64,000 nucleotides of DNA from Faeciplasma sp045660445 (GTDB lineage: Bacteria; Bacillota; Clostridia; Oscillospirales; Ruminococcaceae), in assembly GCA_045660445.1 (NCBI GenBank), contig JAZRDR010000013.1, positions 1 through 64,000 on the forward strand. The letters are read 5' to 3'. Below, in pieces: positions 55,683-63,514 of this stretch. The notes under the pieces are model-generated. The model had not been told where the DNA came from. It did not search any database and worked only from the letters and a program-made list of their open reading frames with translations. Numbering within the stretch: position 1 is the first letter of the stretch; the number at the start of each line of letters is the position of its first letter. Position numbers and translations under genes: made by a program.

Positions 55683-56630
55683 ATGTCTAAAAAGCACGCA
55701 TCGGGCGCACCTGTCTTGCTTGTATACGTTGTCACCATGCTTGTTTGCCTCGTCGTTTTCGGCAGTGCGGCAGTCGTCCTTTTGGACGTGTTTGTAACTC
55801 AGCCCCGCGAAGAGCGCGAGCGCGAACAGCAAAAGAACGAAAACAAGGGCGAGGAAATTATCACAGAGGTTGATTATTCTGCCTTTAACGAGACCGTTTT
55901 GTTCGTAAGTGCCGAGGGTGAAAAGCTTAACGGCGTTGTTATGATCCGCACCCTTCCCGATCAGGCAAGCATCAAGCTCGTTCCCATATCCGTTAAAACG
56001 GTTGCAGTTGTCGGCACATCCACCGAAACCTTGGCCACTCACTTTGAAAACGGTGGCATCACCTATCTTAAAAACGCAGTGGAAGACGCCTTTAACATCA
56101 CCTTTGATAAATATATCAAGATATCTAACGACGGCTTTAACCGCTTGGTCGAATATCTTGGCGGCACCAGTACTTACGTTTTCCCGCAGGATCTTTATTA
56201 TAAGGATGAAGAAACCGGCGATCTTACAAGCTTTAGCCATGGTCAGGCAACAAGAACGCTCTGGGGCGACGATATTATAAAGATCATCAATTATCCTTTA
56301 TATGAAGGCGGCGATGCTCAGACGGCACAGATCGTTGGCGAAATAAGCGCTTCGCTTATAAACAGCGCGTGCTATACATATAAGGACAACATCATCTCGA
56401 ATATGCAAAACATATTCAACACGATATTCAATAATTCCGACACCGACATAACCTCGAAGGGCTTTAAAGAAAAGCGCGAGGCTTTGGAATATCTTGTAGA
56501 GAATTCATCCAATTCCTCTTGCACCTATCGTATGCCAACGGGCGAGTGGGACCAGCGCGGTAACTTTAACGTCAGCGAAGAGTTTGGCACCGAGCTTAAG
56601 GAATATTTCGAGATCGTAACTGAAGAATAA
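55683..56630 (+). CDS. LCP (LytR-CpsA-Psr) family-like protein, divergent
   Basis: A 315-residue protein with one N-terminal membrane helix (about 11-38), a charged linker (EEREREQQKNENKGEE), and an outside domain with LCP features: VLFVSAEGEKLNGVVMIRTL, then ISVKTVAVVG and ITYLKNAVEDAFNITFDKYI, then SNDGFNRLVEYLGG. LCP proteins attach polymers to peptidoglycan. The usual arginine/aspartate catalytic set is not obvious (no clear RTDT motif; MIRTLPD stands there), so activity is uncertain. RBS AAGGAAG. A terminator follows. Confidence 0.7.
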   Translation: MSKKHASGAPVLLVYVVTMLVCLVVFGSAAVVLLDVFVTQPREEREREQQKNENKGEEIITEVDYSAFNETVLFVSAEGEKLNGVVMIRTLPDQASIKLVPISVKTVAVVGTSTETLATHFENGGITYLKNAVEDAFNITFDKYIKISNDGFNRLVEYLGGTSTYVFPQDLYYKDEETGDLTSFSHGQATRTLWGDDIIKIINYPLYEGGDAQTAQIVGEISASLINSACYTYKDNIISNMQNIFNTIFNNSDTDITSKGFKEKREALEYLVENSSNSSCTYRMPTGEWDQRGNFNVSEEFGTELKEYFEIVTEE

Positions 56631-56634
56631 ATGC

Positions 56635-56662
56635 AAAAAGCAGCCTTTTGGCTGCTTTTTTT
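56635..56662 (+). terminator. Terminator of the LCP-like gene
   Basis: AAAAAGCAGCC (56635-56645), loop TTTT, GGCTGC then T7 (56650-56662). Confidence 0.9.
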
Positions 56663-56696
56663 GTTTCCTAAAATCCATTTGAGCGAAAACTCCCTC

Positions 56697-56725
56697 TTGA
56701 AATATGTCGAAAACTATTGTATACT
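56697..56725 (+). promoter_or_regulatory. Promoter of zapA
   Basis: TTGAAA (56697-56702), 17 bases, TATACT (56720-56725), 36 bases before the ATG. Confidence 0.62.
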
Positions 56726-56760
56726 TAAGATGATATATTTTATACAATCGGAGGGACAAC

Positions 56761-57117
56761 ATGGAAAACAGAGTTAAAGTCAGGATCATCGGCAGAGAAT
56801 ACACCTTGGGCACAGATAATACACCCGAATATACCCGTGAGCTTGCAGACAAGCTCGATCAAAGAATGAACTCGATGCTTGCAAGTTCGAAGACCTTAAG
56901 CGGTATCGACGTTGCGATCTTGTGCGCTCTCGATTCTATGGATGAAGCCAACAAGGCAACCGCAAATGCTGATAATATCCGCCTTCAGCTTGGCGAATAC
57001 GTAACCTCTGCAGATAAGGCTCAGACAAGCTATGAAAACGCAAAGCGCGAGATTCAGACTCTTAAGAAGAGAATTCAAGAGCTTGAAGCGCGCATTGATA
57101 ACAAAAACCTTTTTTGA
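56761..57117 (+). CDS. zapA: Cell division protein ZapA
   Basis: A 118-residue FtsZ-ring stabiliser. KVRIIGREYTLGTDNTPEYT and ELADKLDQRMNSMLASS are the ZapA domain; the C-terminal half is a coiled coil (about 60-112, AQTSYENAKREIQTLKKRIQ). RBS GGAGGG. The U32 peptidase gene follows after 16 bases, a common Firmicute pairing. Confidence 0.9.
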   Translation: MENRVKVRIIGREYTLGTDNTPEYTRELADKLDQRMNSMLASSKTLSGIDVAILCALDSMDEANKATANADNIRLQLGEYVTSADKAQTSYENAKREIQTLKKRIQELEARIDNKNLF

Positions 57118-57133
57118 TAGGAACTAAAAATTT

Positions 57134-59185
57134 ATGAAAACAGAACTTCTTTCGCCTTGCGGCGGCTATGAATCCTTAACAGCCGCTTTGCGCACAGGCG
57201 CTGATGCCGTTTATGTCGGCACAAAGAATTTTTCTGCCAGACACAACGCCGTTAACTTTACCGCCGACGAGCTTAAGCAAGCCGTCCGCGACTGTCATAA
57301 GTACGGCGTTTTGATTTATCAGGCAATAAATACTTGTATAATGGACGACGAGCTTCCAAGACTCGCTCTTGAGATCCAGCTTGCTTGCGAAGCAGGAGTT
57401 GACGGGCTTATCATTCAGGATGCGGCTGTAAGAAAGATCGTTCAAGGCTGTTGTCCCGATATGCCCATTCACGCTTCCACGCAGATGACACTGCACACCG
57501 AATCGGGCATTTTGCAGGCAAAAGAGCTTGGATTTTCGCGCGCAGTTGTTGCGCGTGAGCTTCCTTTGGAAATTATCGAAAAGCTTTGCTCGCTCGGAAT
57601 TGAGATCGAGGCTTTTGTTCACGGTGCTCTTTGCATGAGCGTTTCGGGCCAGTGCTATTTAAGTGCGATGATAGGCTCGCGCTCGGCAAACCGCGGGCTT
57701 TGTGCCGGCGCTTGCAGACTTCCTTTCTCATCTGATTTAAAACCGGTTGACAAATATGCCCTTTCGTTAAAGGATATGTCGCATGCACAGTATGCCGAAA
57801 AATTAAGCGAAGCAGGTGTATCCTCTTTGAAGATAGAGGGCAGAATGAAGCGCCCCGAATACGTTGCCGCTGCAACCGACGCTTTGCGCTCCTCGCTTGA
57901 CGGCAAGGAATATAATACCGAGCGTTTGCGCGCCGTTTTCTCTCGAAGCGGATTTACCGACGGTTATTTAACTCATCGCTTGGGTGAAAAAATGTTCGGC
58001 GCAAGAGTTAAAGAGGACGTAACCTCGGCAAACGACGTTTTCCCCGAACTTCGAGAGCTTTATCGCCGTGAACGCAAAAAGTTCACACTTGATATCGATT
58101 TCTTTGCAACTCTTGCAAACGGCATCAGAATGACTGCAGCAGACGGCGAGCGTGAGGTTACACTTCATTCGCTCGAGGTTCAGAAGGCAATCAACCGCGC
58201 GACCGACAAGGAAGCTGTTATCAAACAGCTTTCCAAGCTTGGCGACACCGTTTATGAGCTTGGAACGGTTTCGATTCTTATCGAGGGCGGGCTGATGATT
58301 CCCGCCTCGGTTTTAAACGAGCTTAGAAGATTGGCGGTTTCGGCACTTGATGAAAAGCGCATTGAAGAAAGAACGAAGATCAAAAAGTTTAACTCGCTTG
58401 AGATTCCAAAGCTTTTGCCAAAATCTCGAATCAGAAAAGTGCCCTCGCTTCGAGTTCAGGTGAACAAGGTCATTCAGCTTGCGCTGATGGATCTAAGCTT
58501 GGTCGAAAAGATAATCCTCCCCCTTCACGAGGCAAAAGCTTATATTGATGGCGGATATCCCACCGAAAAAGCTGTTTTGTCGCTTCCAAGATTCACTTTC
58601 AACGAAAAATCAGTTATCGAATCGCTTAAAACCGCCAAATCTCTCGGCTTTAAGGCGATAGAATGTACTAACATGGCACATATTAAAATTGCCAAAGATT
58701 TAGAGCTTGTCGCATTGGGCGGATTTGGGCTTAATATAACAAACTCGCTTGCTGCAATGGCTTATGCCGAGGATGGCATTAAAGAACTTACCCTCTCCTT
58801 CGAGCTTAAGGCTAGTCAGCTGTCGCATGTTTCCTCGCCCGTTCCCACGGGTGCTATCGTATATGGCAAATTGCCGCTTATGTTAACAGTTAACTGTCCG
58901 GTCGCGGCTGAAGTTGGCTGCAAAAATTGCACCAATGAACTTATCGACCGCACGGGAGCAAAGTTCCCCGTTCTTTGCCACAAGAATTTGGGATATTATG
59001 AGCTTTTGAATTCACAGACGATGAAGCTTTCAAACCGCTTGGACGACTTTAACCTTGATTTTGCAACGCTTTATTTCACGAACGAATCGCCAGAGGATGC
59101 AGCCCGTGTGCTTTTAAGCTATTATAACTGCGAGACACCGAAGGGCGAGTATACAAAGGGACTTTATTACAGAGGGATTGAGTAA
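57134..59185 (+). CDS. U32 family peptidase with DUF3656
   Basis: A 683-residue protein. The TIM-barrel start ELLSPCGGYESLTAALRTGA, the U32 signature EAFVHGALCMSVSGQCYLS, and the cysteines CAGACRLPF plus two late Cys (GCKNCTNELIDR) suggest an Fe-S site. A DUF3656 region fills 300-480. Relatives (RlhA, TrhP) hydroxylate RNA rather than cut protein, so a role in rRNA or tRNA hydroxylation is likely. It follows zapA by 16 bases and precedes dut by 20. Confidence 0.88.
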   Translation: MKTELLSPCGGYESLTAALRTGADAVYVGTKNFSARHNAVNFTADELKQAVRDCHKYGVLIYQAINTCIMDDELPRLALEIQLACEAGVDGLIIQDAAVRKIVQGCCPDMPIHASTQMTLHTESGILQAKELGFSRAVVARELPLEIIEKLCSLGIEIEAFVHGALCMSVSGQCYLSAMIGSRSANRGLCAGACRLPFSSDLKPVDKYALSLKDMSHAQYAEKLSEAGVSSLKIEGRMKRPEYVAAATDALRSSLDGKEYNTERLRAVFSRSGFTDGYLTHRLGEKMFGARVKEDVTSANDVFPELRELYRRERKKFTLDIDFFATLANGIRMTAADGEREVTLHSLEVQKAINRATDKEAVIKQLSKLGDTVYELGTVSILIEGGLMIPASVLNELRRLAVSALDEKRIEERTKIKKFNSLEIPKLLPKSRIRKVPSLRVQVNKVIQLALMDLSLVEKIILPLHEAKAYIDGGYPTEKAVLSLPRFTFNEKSVIESLKTAKSLGFKAIECTNMAHIKIAKDLELVALGGFGLNITNSLAAMAYAEDGIKELTLSFELKASQLSHVSSPVPTGAIVYGKLPLMLTVNCPVAAEVGCKNCTNELIDRTGAKFPVLCHKNLGYYELLNSQTMKLSNRLDDFNLDFATLYFTNESPEDAARVLLSYYNCETPKGEYTKGLYYRGIE

Positions 59186-59205
59186 GCCCTTTTTGGAGAG
59201 ATATT

Positions 59206-59646
59206 ATGACACTTAAAATAAAAAAGGTAAAACCAAACGCTATAATTCCCAAGCGTGAAACAAAGGGTGCGGCAGGGCTTGATCTTCACGCCTGTTTGGA
59301 TAAGCCCGTTACCATCGGCGTGGGCGAGATATTCACCGTGCCCACCGGCATCGCGCTTGAGCCTGAGCGCGAGGACGTTGTGATGTTTGTAATCATTCGC
59401 TCGTCGATGGGAAGAAAATATGGCATCACACTTGCAAATTCAGTGGGCGTGATAGATTCTGACTATCGTGGAGAGATTTTGGTTCCCATCATCAATCACG
59501 GATCGGAGCCTTACGTTCTTCAGCCCGGGGAAAGATTCGCACAGCTTGTTATCACTCCCGTGATATTCCCCGAGGTTTTCGAGGTTGACACCATTGATTC
59601 AACCGAGCGCGGTGAGCAGGGCTTTGGCTCGACGGGCAAGCTTTAA
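59206..59646 (+). CDS. dut: dUTP diphosphatase
   Basis: A 146-residue trimeric dUTPase. Motif 1 AAGLDLHA, motif 2 IIRSSMGRKYG, motif 3 GVIDSDYRGEI, motif 4 PGERFAQLVI and motif 5 RGEQGFGSTG are all present. RBS TTGGAGAG. Its last 95 bases overlap the end of the convergent AGCS transporter gene. Confidence 0.94.
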   Translation: MTLKIKKVKPNAIIPKRETKGAAGLDLHACLDKPVTIGVGEIFTVPTGIALEPEREDVVMFVIIRSSMGRKYGITLANSVGVIDSDYRGEILVPIINHGSEPYVLQPGERFAQLVITPVIFPEVFEVDTIDSTERGEQGFGSTGKL

Positions 59647-60922
59647 TAACCTCGTTTGACAAAAGCAACAGCGCTGTCATACAAGGAATGACCATAAGTC
59701 CGTTGAAAATGTCGCTTAAGGTAAAAACGCTTTGCATACTTAACAAACAACCGATAAGCGATGAAAATATGTATATAATATAGTAAAGACGCATAAATTT
59801 TCCGCGGGTGAGGTATTCCATGCAGGATGCTCCTATCTGCGACCAGCCTATCGCTGTTGCAAGGGCAAATCCCGCAATGCTTAGACTTATCAAGATCTCG
59901 GCACTTTTGCCGAATGCCGTTTTGAAAGACAACGCAATAAGCTCGGCACCGTCAGCGCCCGAGATGTGCGAATTTGTTGACAAAATTGCAAGCGCCGAAA
60001 GAGTGCAGATCAAAAACGTGTCCACAATAACCTCGAACATATTTAAAAGCCCCTGCTGATGAGGGGTGACGCCGCAGGCACTTGCGTGGACCGATGCCGT
60101 TGTGCCAAGACCCGCCTCGTTCGAAAAGACCCCTCGCTTAAATCCAACGGTTAAAGCTTGCTTTAGAGTATATCCCACCGCTCCGCCGAGAATAGATCTA
60201 ACACCGAATGCAGAAGAAAATATCTCTTGGAAAACACGAGGGATATTTTTTATATTCAAGGCGATCACACCAAGCGACAATGCCGTGAAGCCAAGCGCCA
60301 ATATCGGCAAAAGAACTGTGCATATTTTTTGAGCGACACGCCCTCCTCCAAAAAGGCTAAGGGCAACCGCCAAGGCGCATATAACAGCGCTTATCCACGG
60401 GCTTATATCAAGCCCGGAGCCAAGGCTTTCGGCAAACGAATTTGTTTGCGCCATCGAGCCCATTCCCAAGGCTGCAAGCGCGCCAAGCGTGGCATATAAA
60501 AAAGCGAGCTTTTTTGCACCCAAACCGTCACACAGGGCAAACATCATTCCGCCTTTAAAGCCGTCTGCGGTCTTTTCGCGGTATTTAATGCTTAAAACCC
60601 CTTCGGCATAGGCAACGGCCATTCCCAAAAATGCGGATATCCACATCCAAAAGACAGCGCCTGCGCCACCCAATGTGATGGCGGTTGCAACCCCAACGAC
60701 TGAGCCTGTTCCCACAGTTGCCGAAAGCGAGGTTGCAACAAGCGACAAAGCCCCTCCATCGCCGTTTTTAAACTGATCTTTAAAGGTTTTAAACATCTCT
60801 TTAAGCCTTAGGATCTGCAAGAATTTAAGCCGCAGTGTGAAATAGATCCCTGCCAAAATAATAAGTATGACCGTGGGCATTCCCCACACGATATCGCTGA
60901 TTTTTTCTAACCACAAATTCAT
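59552..60922 (-). CDS. Sodium:alanine/glycine symporter (AGCS family, AlsT-like)
   Basis: A 456-residue transporter with 10-11 membrane helices. TLRLKFLQILRLKEMFKTF at the N-terminus, SATVGTGSVVGVATAI and GVFSNEAGLGTTASVHA are family motifs. The conserved fold ends near LLLLSNEVIK; the last about 30 residues (ACPSSQSPAHRARLNQW and beyond) are encoded antisense to dut and lack similarity, so the gene has probably run past its former stop. Start ATG 60922 is the N-terminal Met of the family pattern, but a nearby RBS is weak. Confidence 0.87.
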   Translation of the reverse strand: MNLWLEKISDIVWGMPTVILIILAGIYFTLRLKFLQILRLKEMFKTFKDQFKNGDGGALSLVATSLSATVGTGSVVGVATAITLGGAGAVFWMWISAFLGMAVAYAEGVLSIKYREKTADGFKGGMMFALCDGLGAKKLAFLYATLGALAALGMGSMAQTNSFAESLGSGLDISPWISAVICALAVALSLFGGGRVAQKICTVLLPILALGFTALSLGVIALNIKNIPRVFQEIFSSAFGVRSILGGAVGYTLKQALTVGFKRGVFSNEAGLGTTASVHASACGVTPHQQGLLNMFEVIVDTFLICTLSALAILSTNSHISGADGAELIALSFKTAFGKSAEILISLSIAGFALATAIGWSQIGASCMEYLTRGKFMRLYYIIYIFSSLIGCLLSMQSVFTLSDIFNGLMVIPCMTALLLLSNEVIKACPSSQSPAHRARLNQWCQPRKPRGISRE

Positions 60923-60953
60923 TCAAACAACCTCTTTTACGAAAGGAACAGCC

Positions 60954-61397
60954 ATGCGAAAATTTACGCCGAAGCCGGCAGCTCTTTTAACACTAAGAAT
61001 ACTCATTCTTATAGTTGCAGTTGCCGCCACTGTTTTAGTTTATGTATATCTTGACTCTTTTAAGACACTTATGACGGTGGCTATTTGCGTGCTGTGGGCG
61101 TTGGCAGTCATTTTTGCGCTTATTCTTCTGCCGATATACTTTAGAAGAACGGTTATGTATATTTCGGGAACCGAGCTTAGCATTCACACCGGAATGCTAT
61201 TTTTAAAGCGTTCTCATATGAGAGTGAATGCAGTGCAATATATCTCCGCGGTAACTTTGCCCCTTGCCAAGCTTACGGGCTTTAACTTTTTGGCGGTTCA
61301 CGGTTTGGGCGGAACCGTTGTTTTGCCGTTTTTATCAACCGATGATGCAAAGGCAATTGCCGATGCTTTGCAGCTTGAGATTCAAAAAAGGCAGTAA
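60954..61397 (+). CDS. bPH2-domain membrane protein (YdbS-like)
   Basis: A 147-residue protein with two membrane helices (about 9-33 and 38-62) and a bacterial PH domain (about 65-147; RRTVMYISGTELSIHTGMLF, then SHMRVNAVQYISAVTLPLAK). Function unknown; YdbS/YdbT pairs in Bacillus affect resistance to bacteriocins. ATG 60954 follows GAAAGGA. The longer bPH2 gene follows beyond a GC-rich island. Confidence 0.82.
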   Translation: MRKFTPKPAALLTLRILILIVAVAATVLVYVYLDSFKTLMTVAICVLWALAVIFALILLPIYFRRTVMYISGTELSIHTGMLFLKRSHMRVNAVQYISAVTLPLAKLTGFNFLAVHGLGGTVVLPFLSTDDAKAIADALQLEIQKRQ

Positions 61398-61404
61398 TTT
61401 TTGA

Positions 61405-61560
61405 ATAAAGCGTGCGGCGAAGCCCGCCCCCTTTTCCCAGAAGGGCAAAAGGGGGCCTCGCGGCGCGCGGCGAGCTTGCTCGCCGCATTTGCGCTTCGCG
61501 AGGATAGCGCGCCCCACAGGGGCGCGCTCGGGCTTCGCCCTCGAGAACGCCAAATCGCAC
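61405..61560. repeat. GC-rich hairpin island 3
   Basis: Hairpins include GCGGCGAGC-TT-GCTCGCCGC near 61469, CCTCGCG/CGCGAGG and GCGCGCCCC (61507-61515) with GGGGCGCGC (61519-61527); CCCCCTTTT pairs with AAAAGGGGG. Same style as the islands at 3158 and 21945, here between two functionally paired genes. Frames through it are compositional. Confidence 0.62.
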
Positions 61561-61578
61561 ACGAAAGGAGGAAAAAGC

Positions 61579-63063
61579 ATGAGCGCACGGGTCATAAAAA
61601 ACAGGCAGCACCCCATCAAGCTTTTGTCATATACCACCCGATATTTCTGGCTCTTGCTCATTCCTCTTGCAAGAAGCCTTTATTCCATCGCGCTTGACGT
61701 TAACGCTTGGGCGGCATGGATCGAGGGTGCGTGGCTCGACCTTGTTGTCTTGGCAATAATCTTTGCATTTGCCTGGATCCGCTGGCTGAATATATATTTT
61801 TATTTCAACGATGAGAGGATAATCGTGACAAAAGGCATTATCGCCGAGACTACGACCAGCGTTTTATTCTCCGAAATTTCTACTTTAAGTATAACTCAAA
61901 ACTTTTTATACAGATTGTTTGGTGCTTGCACCGTTAAGATCGGCACAAACGCAGGATTTATGGACAACGCCGACGTTACCATTGTTATGAAGAAGTCGGA
62001 TGCTGATAGGCTTTATCTAAGACTTAAAAACTCGAAACTTAAAAGTCTTTTATACTCCGTCTCGCCCAACAAGTTAAGGCTTTGGGCATTTTCACTTTTG
62101 TTTTCTTCAACTCTTTCGGGTGCGGCACTTACAGTTGCCTTGCTCATCGAGACCTCGCAGATGATCGACCGAGAGCTTGAAGCCCGACTTATCTTGGACA
62201 CTCTTACTGAGGCTGCAAACCGTTTTGGGCAGTTCGTTCCGCCGGTTGCCGCAGCTGTGGCGATAGTTGTAATTGCCGCATGGGTGATATCCTTTGTTTC
62301 AAACATCTTTTCATTCTGGGATCATATCATCACCAAAAGTAAAGACAGTATCTACATCAAAAGCGGTTTGTTCGTTAAAAATCGACATATAATTGCCCTT
62401 AACAAAATAAATTGCTTAGAGCTTAGGCAAAACCTTGCCTCGCGAATTTTCGGGGTATCCACAATAAATCTTCACGCCTGCGGCTTTGGCACAAAAAGCC
62501 GAAGCGAATCAAGCGTTTTGCTTCCCATTGCAGGAAGAAAAGAGATATCCTCGACAATTAAAGAGCTTTTCCCTGAATATCCAAAGCCGAAGTTGCAGAT
62601 AAAATCGGACATTAAGGCTGTAGGAGGGTTTTATGTTTGGCCGATCATTTGGGCAATAATTCCGCCTGCCGCACTTTGGATAATATATCTTTTCCTGCCC
62701 GATTGGTACACAGTTTTACAGCCTGCCGCATTTATCGCAGAGATTCCTGCAGTTTGGTTTGCCATCGTTAAAACAGCGTCGGTGTTCACCACGGGAATTG
62801 GTTACAGCAACGGTTATTTCACCTTAAGCTATGCAAGAGTGTTTGCTTTTCGCACTGTGATCGTTCCCAATGACAGAATAACCCGTGTCACTGTGCGTCA
62901 GTCGCCATTCCAGCATATCAATGGCACCTGCACGGTCAGAGTTTACACAGCGTCTGACACTCGCGACGTTCATCACATATTCGGCCTTAGGCTTGATAGG
63001 GTCTTGAATTTCTTCGATCAATGCGGAATGGACCTTTATTTCACTGAAAATCCGCAGGGATAA
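61579..63063 (+). CDS. Multi-bPH2-domain membrane protein (YdbT-like)
   Basis: A 494-residue protein with three PH-like domains between membrane helices: RIIVTKGIIAETTTSVLFSE (about 85-160), DSIYIKSGLFVKNRHIIALN (about 255-330), and YFTLSYARVFAFRTVIVPND (about 415-480). Membrane segments are near 20-70, 170-195, 220-245 and 355-400. It matches Bacillus YdbT, whose function is not established. ATG 61579 follows AAAGGAGG; upstream open frame is in the GC-rich island and not used. Confidence 0.85.
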   Translation: MSARVIKNRQHPIKLLSYTTRYFWLLLIPLARSLYSIALDVNAWAAWIEGAWLDLVVLAIIFAFAWIRWLNIYFYFNDERIIVTKGIIAETTTSVLFSEISTLSITQNFLYRLFGACTVKIGTNAGFMDNADVTIVMKKSDADRLYLRLKNSKLKSLLYSVSPNKLRLWAFSLLFSSTLSGAALTVALLIETSQMIDRELEARLILDTLTEAANRFGQFVPPVAAAVAIVVIAAWVISFVSNIFSFWDHIITKSKDSIYIKSGLFVKNRHIIALNKINCLELRQNLASRIFGVSTINLHACGFGTKSRSESSVLLPIAGRKEISSTIKELFPEYPKPKLQIKSDIKAVGGFYVWPIIWAIIPPAALWIIYLFLPDWYTVLQPAAFIAEIPAVWFAIVKTASVFTTGIGYSNGYFTLSYARVFAFRTVIVPNDRITRVTVRQSPFQHINGTCTVRVYTASDTRDVHHIFGLRLDRVLNFFDQCGMDLYFTENPQG

Positions 63064-63091
63064 AATTTTTAAAAAATTTTTAAAAAACCTA

Positions 63092-63120
63092 TTGACAAAC
63101 TCCGAAATATCGCTTATAAT
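63092..63120 (+). promoter_or_regulatory. Full-consensus promoter of the tRNA-Met/Glu unit
   Basis: TTGACA (63092-63097), 17 bases, TATAAT (63115-63120), 36 bases before tRNA-Met. Confidence 0.88.
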
Positions 63121-63155
63121 AATCAAGCGTTCTGAAGTGAACGCTGTTCGGAGAT

Positions 63156-63232
63156 GGCTGTATAGCTCAGCTGGCTAGAGCATTCGGTTCATACCCGAAG
63201 TGTCACTGGTTCAAATCCAGTTACAGCCACCA
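63156..63232 (+). tRNA. tRNA-Met (anticodon CAT)
   Basis: Acceptor GGCTGTA pairs with TACAGCC, CCA encoded. Anticodon stem TTCGG/CCGAA with loop TTCATAC. It may be elongator Met or Ile2 (lysidine-modified) tRNA; sequence alone does not settle this. Confidence 0.9.
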
Positions 63233-63236
63233 ACAC

Positions 63237-63311
63237 GGCCCGTTGGTCAAGCGGCTAAGACACCGCCCTTTCACGGCGGAAACATGAGTTCGATTCTCGT
63301 ACGGGTCACCA
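63237..63311 (+). tRNA. tRNA-Glu (anticodon TTC)
   Basis: Acceptor GGCCCGT pairs with ACGGGTC (one G-T), CCA encoded. Anticodon stem CCGCC/GGCGG with loop CTTTCAC. Four bases after tRNA-Met, in the same transcript. Confidence 0.92.
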
Positions 63312-63312
63312 A

Positions 63313-63343
63313 AAACCGGCAAGCAAAAGCTTGTCGGTTTTTT
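63313..63343 (+). terminator. Terminator of the tRNA unit
   Basis: AAACCGGCAAGC (63313-63324), loop, GCTTGTCGGTTT (63329-63340), then T-run. Confidence 0.85.
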
Positions 63344-63359
63344 CTTTTTCATAAAATTA

Positions 63360-63396
63360 AAACAGCAGAAGACTTTTTGCCTTCTGCTGTTTATTT
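63360..63396. terminator. Orphan/back-up terminator hairpin
   Basis: AAACAGCAGAAG (63360-63371) and CTTCTGCTGTTT (63381-63392), 12-bp perfect stem, T-rich 3' side. It lies between the tRNA terminator and the minus-strand gene that ends at 63515, and may serve both. Confidence 0.7.
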
Positions 63397-63514
63397 TGTT
63401 TATAATTTTCGTCGGTTTAGGTTGCACAGAAGATGCGCGTGGGCACAGCCTTTAAAAAATTTATCGCCGCATCAATTTTTCTAAAATTCATATTCTGTAA
63501 TTTCTCTTTTAAGA

